NCBI GenBank assembly: GCA_937926195.1
Contig: CALEXZ010000035.1
Location: forward strand, 1-5,319
Origin: an uncultured Actinomyces sp.
GTDB lineage: Bacteria > Actinomycetota > Actinomycetes > Actinomycetales > Actinomycetaceae
DNA: 5,319 nt
Direction: 5' to 3'
The stretch's first letter is position 1, and every line of letters starts with the position of its first letter. The notes under the pieces are model-generated. The model was not told the DNA's origin. It saw only the letters and a list, made by a program, of their open reading frames with translations, and did no database searches. Below are positions 1 to 5,179 of this stretch, in pieces. Both the position numbers and the translations under genes were made by a program.

Positions 1-27
1 ACCGGCGTCGCGGGCGGGGAGGCGGGA

Positions 28-537
28 ATGCCCGCCGAGGAGGTCCTCGCCGTCGTCGACTGGCTGGAGGCGCGCGGGGCCGTCCACGTCATCACCGGAG
101 GGTGGGCCGTCGACGCGCTCGTCGGGCGCGCCACCCGCCCCCACCGGGACCTCGATGTCATCGTCGAGGCGGGGGCGTGCGACGGCCTGGCTCGGTGGCT
201 GCGCGGGCGGGGCTACGAGGTGGTCGCGGACTGGCTGCCGATCCGCGTCGAACTCAGGCGGGGGCAGTGCGGCGTCGACTTGCACCCCATGAAGGTCGAC
301 GGGCGCGGCGACGGCGTGCAGGCGGGCTTCGGCACCCAGGTCTTCGAGCACCGCGCCGCCGACCGCACGCGGGGCCGCATCGGCGGTCGCCGGGTCGTGG
401 TCGCCACCGCGGCCCGCCTCATGGAGCTCCACCGGGGCTACGAGCCGCGCCCCGAGGACCTCCACGACATCGCCCTGCTGCGCCGCCTCCTCCAGTCGGA
501 CGAGCCGACCGGGGGAGGCGGCGAGCCGGCGGGATGA
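28..537 (+). CDS. ANT(2'')/Lin-type nucleotidyltransferase domain protein
   Basis: This 169-residue protein resembles small nucleotidyltransferases of the aminoglycoside 2''-adenylyltransferase / lincosamide nucleotidyltransferase group, which transfer AMP from ATP to a hydroxyl of a small molecule; ANT(2'')-Ia has a similar length (about 177 aa). The N-terminal core has GGWAVDALVG (24-33) followed by RPHRDLDV (37-44), giving the metal-binding pair Asp41 and Asp43. A third acid, Asp84 in GVDLHPM, sits where the catalytic base is expected. The C-terminal part contains YEPRPEDLHDIALL, like the RxxDxxDIxxL ending of these enzymes. The ATG is preceded by GGGGAGG at 16-22 with a 5-nt gap. The frame stays open to the window edge, but no other start codon is visible. 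It converges on the cupin gene, leaving 7 bases between the two stops. The fold is well supported. The substrate is not, and antibiotic resistance should not be assumed, because many chromosomal relatives have no known substrate. Confidence 0.85.
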   Translation: MPAEEVLAVVDWLEARGAVHVITGGWAVDALVGRATRPHRDLDVIVEAGACDGLARWLRGRGYEVVADWLPIRVELRRGQCGVDLHPMKVDGRGDGVQAGFGTQVFEHRAADRTRGRIGGRRVVVATAARLMELHRGYEPRPEDLHDIALLRRLLQSDEPTGGGGEPAG

Positions 538-554
538 GCGGGGCTCAGCCCTGC
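538..554. terminator. Possible hairpin between convergent genes
   Basis: Bases 538-554 can fold into a 7-bp stem with a 3-nt loop: GCGGGGC pairs with GCCCTGC, including one G-U pair in plus-strand RNA. It lies exactly in the gap between the two convergent stop codons and overlaps the end of the cupin gene. There is no T-tract on either side, so it is at best a weak or Rho-assisted end point. In DNA this GC-rich, such a stem can also occur by chance. Confidence 0.25.
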
Positions 555-889
555 GCGTCGACGTCCACCATGACCAGCTGCATGCGGCAGGGGGTCACCG
601 CAGTCAGGGCGTGGCGCTCGCCCGGTGCCAGGTAGATGACGTCGCCGGCGCTCATGCGCTCGGTGCGCTCACCGACCGAGAAGTCCATCTCGCCCTCCAG
701 GAGCGTGACGACGACGGCCTTGGGGGAGGCGTGCTCGGTGAGCAGCTGCCCGGCGTCGAAGGTGAAGATGACGGTGCGCAGGAGCTCGTTGTTGACCACG
801 ACGCGCGAGGTCGTGGCCTCCTCGCTGATCGGCAGGGCCTCGTTCAGGCCCAGACGGAACAGGGACTCGGTGACGGGGGTGGTTGCCAT
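545..889 (-). CDS. Small single-domain cupin protein
   Basis: This 114-residue protein is a single cupin beta-barrel. Cupin motif 1 is seen as G47-x5-H53 followed by TLLEGEMDFSVG (62-73). Motif 2 is GDVIYLAPGERHAL (82-95), with His93 as the expected metal ligand. Motif 1 is reduced: the usual HxH is EHASPK, giving one histidine, and the usual Glu ligand is not evident. A metal site could therefore be incomplete or use other ligands, and the protein may bind or sense a ligand rather than be an enzyme. The start is ATG with AAGGA at 897-901, 7 nt upstream. The gene lies 61 nt downstream of the ABC permease on the same strand and is probably the last gene of that operon. No signal peptide or membrane segment is seen, so it is likely cytoplasmic. 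Small cupins of this kind have varied roles, and the substrate is unknown. Confidence 0.85.
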   Translation of the reverse strand: MATTPVTESLFRLGLNEALPISEEATTSRVVVNNELLRTVIFTFDAGQLLTEHASPKAVVVTLLEGEMDFSVGERTERMSAGDVIYLAPGERHALTAVTPCRMQLVMVDVDAQG

Positions 890-950
890 ATCGGTGTCCT
901 TTCAGGTGGTGTTGTCACTGGTTGATCGTGGTGCGCGGTGAGGCGGGGCC

Positions 951-1721
951 TCATACCGAGGGTTGTGACAGCCGGCGCCGCAATGGCCCCAGGACGCACA
1001 GCTCCAGGGCCAGGGTGAGCGCCGCCATGACGAGGGACAGTGCGAAGACGTCGGCGGTCTCCAGGTTGGTGCGCGCCTGCTGGACCTGCGCGCCCAGCCC
1101 CGCGGTGGTGCTGAGCAGCTCGGCCATGACGGTGACCCGCACGCCCTGGCCGACGGCGACGGTCAGGGCGGACAGCACCGGGGGCGCCACCGCGGGCAGG
1201 ATGATGCGCCGCACCGTCCACGCCCGGCCGCGGGCGAAGACCCTGGCCATGTCCAGCAGGTCGGGGTCGACACCCGCCACGGCGTCGCGCACGGTGGTGG
1301 TCAGCAACGGCAGGGTCACCAGGGTCACCACCAGGACGACGACGCCGGCGGTGGGTCCCAGCCAGATCATGCCGACGACGACGATGACGATCGGCGGCAC
1401 GGACATGAGCACCTGGGTCCACGAGTCCAGCAGCTCGCGCAACCACGACCACGTGCCCATCGCCCAGCCCAGCGGTATGCCCAGCAGGCAGGAGAGCCCC
1501 AGCCCGACGGCCCCGCGCTGGACGGTCAGCGCCAGGGCGGGGCCGAGCTCCTCCTCGCGGGCCAGGCCCTCCAGCGCCTCGACCACGGCGGCCGGTCCCG
1601 GCAGGACGTAGGCCGGCTGGCCGAGGGCCGCCACGTGCCAGATGGCGACAGCGAGGGCCAGTCCGAGCCACCACAGCAGGGCGGAGCGCAGCCGCTCGGC
1701 CCGGGAGCGTCGCTCGGGCAT
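951..1721 (-). CDS. ABC transporter permease, NitT/TauT (SsuC-like) family
   Basis: This 256-residue membrane protein is the channel subunit of an importer of the nitrate/sulfonate/taurine class. Hydrophobic segments lie at about 15-34, 71-90, 104-122, 125-143, 182-202 and 225-246, matching the six-helix BPD_transp_1 layout. The cytoplasmic loop that docks on the ATPase is visible at about 157-176, starting DMARVF and ending RRIILP. It is an EAA loop in which the usual conserved Gly appears to be Ala163. LPGP at 40-43 near the N-terminus is typical of this family. The start is placed at ATG 1719-1721, whose A is shared with the upstream TGA in a TGATG junction, implying translational coupling to the binding-protein gene. 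An in-frame TTG just before it (1722-1724) is a possible alternative adding one residue. No strong ribosome binding site is visible, which fits coupling. The substrate is not predictable from this subunit. Confidence 0.9.
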   Translation of the reverse strand: MPERRSRAERLRSALLWWLGLALAVAIWHVAALGQPAYVLPGPAAVVEALEGLAREEELGPALALTVQRGAVGLGLSCLLGIPLGWAMGTWSWLRELLDSWTQVLMSVPPIVIVVVGMIWLGPTAGVVVLVVTLVTLPLLTTTVRDAVAGVDPDLLDMARVFARGRAWTVRRIILPAVAPPVLSALTVAVGQGVRVTVMAELLSTTAGLGAQVQQARTNLETADVFALSLVMAALTLALELCVLGPLRRRLSQPSV

Positions 1722-2779
1722 CAACGCGGGTCAGCGACGTAGAAGTCGTCCGCCGGAAGGGAGCCGCCGATGATGTCGGGGTTGAGTGTGGACAGCCGGG
1801 TGTAGAAGTCCTCCAGCTCGGCGCGGGCCTCGGCGGCCGGGACGATGCTCAGCTGCAGCCGGGGGATGACCTCGGTGACCACCGGGGCGGGCACCTCGTT
1901 GGCGGTTGCGATCGCCTGGACCGTCTCCTCGGACATGGCGTTGACGTCCTCGACGGCCGCCTCGAGCTCGTCCAGGACGGCACCCACCAGCGCGGGATCC
2001 TCGGTCAGGGCGGTGGGCATGACCAGTCCGGCCATGGGGAAGCGGGCCTCGCCGCCGGTGACCTCCGCCCACAGCTGCTGGAGGTCGACCGTGCGCTCCA
2101 GGCTCATGCCCTGCTGCTGGGCCCTGGCGAGACTGACGCTCGCCGGGTGCTCGGGCAGGACCACGTAGGCGACCTCACCGGTCAGCAGCGCGTTGAGCGC
2201 CCCCTGGCCGTCGGGGTAGGAGGTGATGGTCAGGTCGGAGTCGACGTCCCACCCCTTCTGGGCGAGCAGGTAGCGGAAGACGAGGTCGGGCATGTTGCCG
2301 GGCAGGGGAACGCCGACGGACTGGCCGCGCAGCGACTCCAGGCCCTGGGCGGCCGAGCCAGCGGGGCCGATGACGTAGAGCATGCCCCACACCTGCATGG
2401 CGACCAGGCGCACCGCCACGCCCTTGTTGAACAAGTTCGCGGCCGCGTAGGACGGGGTGGCCGCCAGATCCGTGTCCCCGCTGACCAGCAGCGACTTGAG
2501 CACGTCGACGCTGGCCCAGGTGTCCTTGGCGACCTCCTTGACGACGCCGTCGAGGTGGCCGTAGGTGCCGAAGAAGGTCATGGGGGCGGTGTAGGCCAGG
2601 GTGGTGGGGGTGTGGACCCGCAGCACATCGAGGGGCTGGGAGGCGGCCCCGGAGGCCGGGGAGCCGGACCCGGAGGTCTGGGAGGAGGATGAGGTGTTGT
2701 CCTTGGCGCAGGCGGCCAGGGTGGCGGGGACCAGGGCGGACAGTCCGGCCAGGGTCAGCAGGTGGCGGCGGTTGATCAT
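1721..2779 (-). CDS. ABC transporter solute-binding lipoprotein, NitT/TauT-like
   Basis: This 352-residue protein is the extracellular substrate-binding subunit of the importer. The N-terminus has a lipoprotein signal: NRRHLL, a hydrophobic stretch, and the lipobox LAAC with Cys24 as the lipidated residue. The twin arginines at 4-5 leave Tat export open. Residues 27-49 form a Ser/Gly-rich linker. The mature domain resembles NMT1/SsuA-type periplasmic-binding-protein-like II folds: LRVHTPTTLAYTAP (53-66), SLLVSGDTDLAATPSYAAAN (96-115), VGVPLPGNMPDLVFRYLL (155-172), and the hinge-region LLTGEVAYVVLPEHPAS (198-214). The GxxPDLVFRxLL and LPExPAS stretches look characteristic of one subgroup rather than of classic taurine or nitrate receptors. 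The start is ATG with AAAGGG at 2788-2793, 8 nt upstream. The gene lies 71 nt after the ATPase, and its TGA overlaps the permease ATG. Cargo is unknown; an aromatic, sulfonate, pyrimidine-like or metal-linked ligand cannot be told apart here. Confidence 0.9.
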   Translation of the reverse strand: MINRRHLLTLAGLSALVPATLAACAKDNTSSSSQTSGSGSPASGAASQPLDVLRVHTPTTLAYTAPMTFFGTYGHLDGVVKEVAKDTWASVDVLKSLLVSGDTDLAATPSYAAANLFNKGVAVRLVAMQVWGMLYVIGPAGSAAQGLESLRGQSVGVPLPGNMPDLVFRYLLAQKGWDVDSDLTITSYPDGQGALNALLTGEVAYVVLPEHPASVSLARAQQQGMSLERTVDLQQLWAEVTGGEARFPMAGLVMPTALTEDPALVGAVLDELEAAVEDVNAMSEETVQAIATANEVPAPVVTEVIPRLQLSIVPAAEARAELEDFYTRLSTLNPDIIGGSLPADDFYVADPR

Positions 2780-2850
2780 GATTCCGGCCCTTTCGGGTGC
2801 GTCGTGGTGGGTTCGTGCGGTCGGTGGTGGGGGTGCCGGTCAGGGGCGGT

Positions 2851-3507
2851 TCAGGTGCTCAGCCGCCAGGTACCGGGTGGTCCGTCCAGGTGCAGGTGGA
2901 GGTGGGAGACCTCCTCAGCCTCCTGGGGGTCGTGGGTCACCCAGACGGTCACTACGTGCTGGTCGGCCAGCAGCTCGATGAGGTCACTGCGCAGCGCAGC
3001 GGCCAACGGGCGGTCCAGTGCCGAGAAGGGCTCGTCGACGAGCAGCACGCTCGGTGTGGCGGCCAGCGCCCGGGCGATGGCCACGCGCTGGCGCATGCCG
3101 CCCGACAGCCGCGCCGGAGGCAGGTGGCCGGCACCGGCCAGACCCACCCGCTCCAGCCACTGCACCGCGACCAGGTCCGGCGTGGGACCGTCGACGACGA
3201 ACGAGATGTTGCGGTGCGCGGAGTACCAGGGCAGTAGCCGGGGCTCCTGGAAGACCTGCGCCAGGCGCCCGTCGGGGCGGCTGACGGTGCCGCCGTCGGG
3301 GACGCACAGGCCGGCAACGGCCCGCAGCAGTGTCGTCTTGCCCGCCCCCGAGGGGCCGGTCACCGCCAGTGTCTGGCCCGGACGCACGGACACCGACAGG
3401 TCCTCCACCAGCGTCAGGCCGCGGCGCACCAGGGTGACGTGCTTCATCGCCAGGTCGGTGCCCGTGCCGTGGGTGACGGCGGGCGCTGCGGCCGCGCAGG
3501 AGGTCAC
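2851..3507 (-). CDS. ABC transporter ATP-binding protein, SsuB/TauB-like
   Basis: This 218-residue ATPase powers the neighbouring permease from the cytoplasmic side. All nucleotide-binding motifs are intact: Walker A GPSGAGKTT (51-59), Q-loop Gln87 in QVFQEPRLLPW (84-94), signature LSGGMRQR (134-141), Walker B LLVDEP (155-160) with D-loop SALD (162-165), and the switch His192 in VTHD. The EPRLLPW stretch is typical of the SsuB/TauB/NrtD group. The start is set at GTG 3505-3507, because it overlaps the methyltransferase TGA in a GTGA junction and has AGGTG at 3516-3520, 8 nt upstream. The frame stays open far upstream (to about 3759), but that part is antisense-free overlap with the methyltransferase and is not credible coding. 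An internal Met21 start is possible, as the core fold begins near residue 22. At 218 residues it is shorter than typical SsuB (about 255) and has no regulatory C-terminal domain. Confidence 0.9.
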   Translation of the reverse strand: MTSCAAAAPAVTHGTGTDLAMKHVTLVRRGLTLVEDLSVSVRPGQTLAVTGPSGAGKTTLLRAVAGLCVPDGGTVSRPDGRLAQVFQEPRLLPWYSAHRNISFVVDGPTPDLVAVQWLERVGLAGAGHLPPARLSGGMRQRVAIARALAATPSVLLVDEPFSALDRPLAAALRSDLIELLADQHVVTVWVTHDPQEAEEVSHLHLHLDGPPGTWRLST

Positions 3508-4370
3508 GCTCCCGACACCTCGGTGGGCTTGCGGGCCACCAGGGCGACCGCGCTGAGCATCTCGCCCTGGAGACGGAACATCTGGCGCATGGCCCGGACC
3601 CGGTCCCGTGCCCCTGGGGTACGGGCCATGCGCAGCAGGAAGCGGGCCACCCCGATCGGGCCCTCGTCCTGGAGCAGGCGCCGGGGCTCGAGCAGGTGCA
3701 TGGGGGCGGTTCCGCTCCACTCCACGACCAGGCCGGCCTCGGTGAGCAGTGCGGCCCATCCCTCCAGCGGCAGCGGGCGGGCGCCGACCTTGATGGTGCG
3801 GGAGATCTGCTTGCGGGTGGCCTCGATCTCGTCGGGGGTGAGATCGCCGCGCAGTGCCAGCTCGTGGATGGCGTAGCGCCCGCCCGGGGCCAGCACGCGC
3901 GCCGCCTCGGCGATGATCTCGCGCTTGTGCGCCTCAGACTGCATCGTGAGCATGGCCTCGCCGACGACGAGGTCGGCGCTGGCCTCCGGCAGCCCGGTGC
4001 GGGAGGCGTCGGCGACGACGTACTCGGCCCCGGGGTGCCCCTGGAGGACCTTGGCGACCTGCTCGCGTCCCTCGGGGTTGGGGTCCACACCCCGGTAGGA
4101 GGAGGGGCAGGAGGCCAGCAGCATCTCGGCGGTGCGGCCCACGCCGGGGCCCAGCTCGACCACCCGCTGCCCGGCCTGAGGAGAGGCCGCCTGGAGCATG
4201 CGGCGGGTGAGCTCGATGCCGCCCGGCCGCAGCACCCGCTTGCCGAGGGTGGCCAGGAGCCAGTGACCCTGCATGCGCGTGGCCTCCGGGGCCTGACGGG
4301 TGCCGTGGGGCGCCGAGGCGCTACCCGGCCTCGGGCTCTGGCGGGCGGGACTGGCCGGACTCGTCGTCAT
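3504..4370 (-). CDS. Class I SAM-dependent methyltransferase
   Basis: This 288-residue protein is a Rossmann-fold methyltransferase, transferring a methyl group from S-adenosylmethionine to an unknown acceptor. The SAM site is clear: motif I VVELGPGVG (70-78), the ribose-binding acid Asp96 in YRGVDPNP, VVADAS (118-123) with Asp121, and the post-I motif ARVLAPGGRYAIHEL (157-171). Residues 1-32 are Ser/Pro/Ala-rich and probably disordered. They are followed by MQGHWLLATLGKRVLRPGG (33-51), a conserved-looking segment outside the core that may shape the acceptor site. The start is placed at ATG 4368-4370, because AGGAG at 4376-4380 lies 5 nt before it; the GTG at 4374-4376 overlaps that AGGAG and would leave no spacer. 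It is the first gene of the minus-strand cluster, and its TGA overlaps the ATPase GTG. The acceptor is not predictable. It could act on the transported ligand, on a metallophore, or in redox/iron metabolism. Confidence 0.88.
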   Translation of the reverse strand: MTTSPASPARQSPRPGSASAPHGTRQAPEATRMQGHWLLATLGKRVLRPGGIELTRRMLQAASPQAGQRVVELGPGVGRTAEMLLASCPSSYRGVDPNPEGREQVAKVLQGHPGAEYVVADASRTGLPEASADLVVGEAMLTMQSEAHKREIIAEAARVLAPGGRYAIHELALRGDLTPDEIEATRKQISRTIKVGARPLPLEGWAALLTEAGLVVEWSGTAPMHLLEPRRLLQDEGPIGVARFLLRMARTPGARDRVRAMRQMFRLQGEMLSAVALVARKPTEVSGA

Positions 4371-4375
4371 TGTCA

Positions 4376-4380
4376 CTCCT
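4376..4380 (-). promoter_or_regulatory. Ribosome binding site setting the methyltransferase start
   Basis: Minus-strand AGGAG is followed by TGACA and then ATG. The 5-nt spacer selects ATG 4370. The GTG two codons earlier begins within the AGGAG itself and so is an unlikely start. Confidence 0.7.
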
Positions 4381-4401
4381 AGGACCGTGAATAACCGGGG
4401 C

Positions 4402-4420
4402 TTAGGTTACCCTCTCCTCG
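4402..4420 (-). promoter_or_regulatory. Candidate DtxR/IdeR-type iron box
   Basis: The plus strand reads TTAGGTTACCCTCTCCTCG. Compared by eye with the DtxR/IdeR 19-bp consensus TWAGGTTAGSCTAACCTWA, 14 of 19 positions agree: the left half is perfect (TTAGGTTA) and the CCT of the right half is kept, with its ends degenerate. The box sits 32-50 nt upstream of the methyltransferase ATG, a usual place for a metal-dependent repressor operator. On the minus strand it contains TAACCT, which could serve as a TAnnnT -10 element; no convincing -35 is seen. An AT-containing half-site of this kind is uncommon by chance in such GC-rich DNA. If real, iron-loaded DtxR-family repressor would shut off the methyltransferase-ABC-cupin operon. 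The right half is weak, so this is a candidate only. Confidence 0.5.
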
Positions 4421-4421
4421 C

Positions 4422-4449
4422 TTGGAGGCCAGCGTGATCCTGCTATCTC
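4422..4449 (+). promoter_or_regulatory. Possible clpP1 promoter
   Basis: TTGGAG at 4422-4427 and TATCTC at 4444-4449 are separated by 16 bp, and TGC before the latter makes an extended -10 pattern. The -10 matches TATAAT at only three positions. Transcription from here would give a leader of roughly 105 nt carrying the hairpin and palindrome described below. A second option is TAGCGT at 4527-4532 as an activator-dependent -10 without a -35. Neither is strong. Confidence 0.25.
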
Positions 4450-4472
4450 ACACTCCCCGGTCCCCGGGCGTC

Positions 4473-4487
4473 AGGCCGTGAGCGAAA
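4473..4487 (+). promoter_or_regulatory. Degenerate ClgR-like site upstream of clpP1
   Basis: The sequence AGGCCGTGAGCGAAA keeps the GC-N5-GCGAA spacing of the ClgR operator as recalled from Streptomyces and Corynebacterium, where ClgR activates clpP1P2. The right half is good; the left half is poor. It lies about 75-90 nt before the clpP1 start. The context raises its likelihood, but the match alone would not. Confidence 0.25.
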
Positions 4488-4490
4488 CCG

Positions 4491-4504
4491 GCCCGAGGAC
4501 GGGC
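4491..4504 (+). repeat. Short hairpin GCCCG-AGGA-CGGGC
   Basis: A perfect 5-bp inverted repeat with an AGGA loop lies in the region upstream of clpP1. It is not followed by a T-tract, so it is not a standard terminator. It could be a leader hairpin or chance in GC-rich DNA. Confidence 0.4.
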
Positions 4505-4529
4505 ATGAGTGAGGGTGACGGGGCGTTAG

Positions 4530-4543
4530 CGTTGGCGCCAACG
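4530..4543 (+). repeat. Perfect 14-bp palindrome before clpP1
   Basis: CGTTGGCGCCAACG is identical to its own reverse complement with no spacer. It ends 17 nt before the clpP1 start and 5 nt before the ribosome binding site GAGAGGA (4549-4555). The position suits an operator for a dimeric regulator in the promoter or leader of clpP1P2. It does not match the ClgR pattern or a CIRCE element well. The symmetry is directly visible; the function is inferred. Confidence 0.5.
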
Positions 4544-4560
4544 AACACGAGAGGACTGAC

Positions 4561-5178
4561 GTGAGCGAGCACTTCACGCCCAGCGCCGCCGACGGCCCCG
4601 GCGCCGGACTCGGCCTGACCGACTCCATCTACAACCGCCTCCTCAAGGAGCGGATCATCTGGCTCGGCTCCGAGGTGCGCGACGACAACGCGAACGCCAT
4701 CTGCGCCCAGATGCTGCTGCTCGCCGCCGAGGACCCGGAGCGGGACATCTACCTCTACATCAACAGCCCCGGCGGCTCCGTCACCGCCGGCATGGCCATC
4801 TACGACACCATGCAGTACGTCGAGCCCGACGTCGTCACCGTCGCCACCGGCCTGGCCGCCTCCATGGGACAGTTCCTGCTGTCGGCCGGCGCCAAGGGCA
4901 AGCGCTACATCACCCCGCACGCCCGCGTCCTCATGCACCAGCCCTCCGGTGGTGCTGGCGGCTCGGCCACCGACATCCGCATCAACGCCGACCTCATCAT
5001 CAAGATGAAGCAGGAGCTCGCGGAGATCACCGCCGCCAACACCGGCCACGCGGTCGAGGAGATCCTCGCCGACTCCGACCGCGACCACTGGTTCAGCGCC
5101 CGGGAGGCCCTGGAGTACGGCTTCGTCGACCACATCGTGTCCTCCGCCCGCGAGATCCAGCAGAACGGAGAGAACTGA
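4561..5178 (+). CDS. clpP1: ATP-dependent Clp protease proteolytic subunit ClpP1
   Basis: This 205-residue serine peptidase (family S14) forms heptameric rings that pair with ClpP2 rings and degrade proteins fed in by ClpX or ClpC in the cytoplasm. The catalytic triad is complete: Ser101 in GLAASMGQFLL, His126 in LMHQPSGG, and Asp175 in SDRDHWFSA. The oxyanion region INSPGGSVTAGMAIYDTM (67-84) and the handle helix around 138-160 are present. LTDSIYNRLLKERIIWLGSEV (19-39) resembles mycobacterial ClpP1, which supports the P1 assignment; residues 1-18 are probably a processed or flexible leader. The start is GTG with GAGAGGA at 4549-4555, 5 nt upstream. One base separates its stop from clpP2, so the two are co-transcribed. 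Paired clpP genes are usual and often essential in actinobacteria. Length and motifs are normal. Confidence 0.98.
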   Translation: MSEHFTPSAADGPGAGLGLTDSIYNRLLKERIIWLGSEVRDDNANAICAQMLLLAAEDPERDIYLYINSPGGSVTAGMAIYDTMQYVEPDVVTVATGLAASMGQFLLSAGAKGKRYITPHARVLMHQPSGGAGGSATDIRINADLIIKMKQELAEITAANTGHAVEEILADSDRDHWFSAREALEYGFVDHIVSSAREIQQNGEN

Positions 5179-5179
5179 C

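Noticed and set aside
102..635. Long plus-strand open frame over the nucleotidyltransferase and the cupin 3' end
   Set aside because: Its translation is Arg/Ala/Pro-rich with no motif, it runs through another gene's coding frame, and it arises from high GC. The frame at 28-537 carries the catalytic motifs.
890..950. Possible terminator or separate promoter between permease and cupin
   Set aside because: No stable stem with T-tract and no promoter match was found, so the cupin is kept in the operon.
1312..1330. Tandem 9-base repeat AGGGTCACC in the permease
   Set aside because: It encodes VTLVTL in a membrane helix and has only two copies, so it is explained by protein sequence.
844..1674. 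Minus-strand open frame of 276 codons over the permease
   Set aside because: It is a frame-shifted shadow of the permease: Arg/Gly-rich, no membrane helices, no domain.
2147..2692. Plus-strand open frame antisense to the binding protein
   Set aside because: The Gly/Val/Gln-rich translation shows no motif, and the opposite strand encodes a clear lipoprotein receptor.
2780..2850. Possible promoter or regulatory RNA in the 71-nt gap between ATPase and receptor genes
   Set aside because: No -10/-35 pair, stem or operator could be seen; only the receptor's ribosome binding site is evident.
3508..3759. Upstream extension of the ATPase frame
   Set aside because: It overlaps the methyltransferase coding region in another frame, has no domain, and the GTGA junction with its ribosome binding site sets the start at 3507.
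2984..4090. Minus-strand open frame of 368 codons across the ATPase and methyltransferase
   Set aside because: It is an out-of-frame shadow rich in Arg, Ser and Pro; the real frames hold the Walker and SAM motifs.
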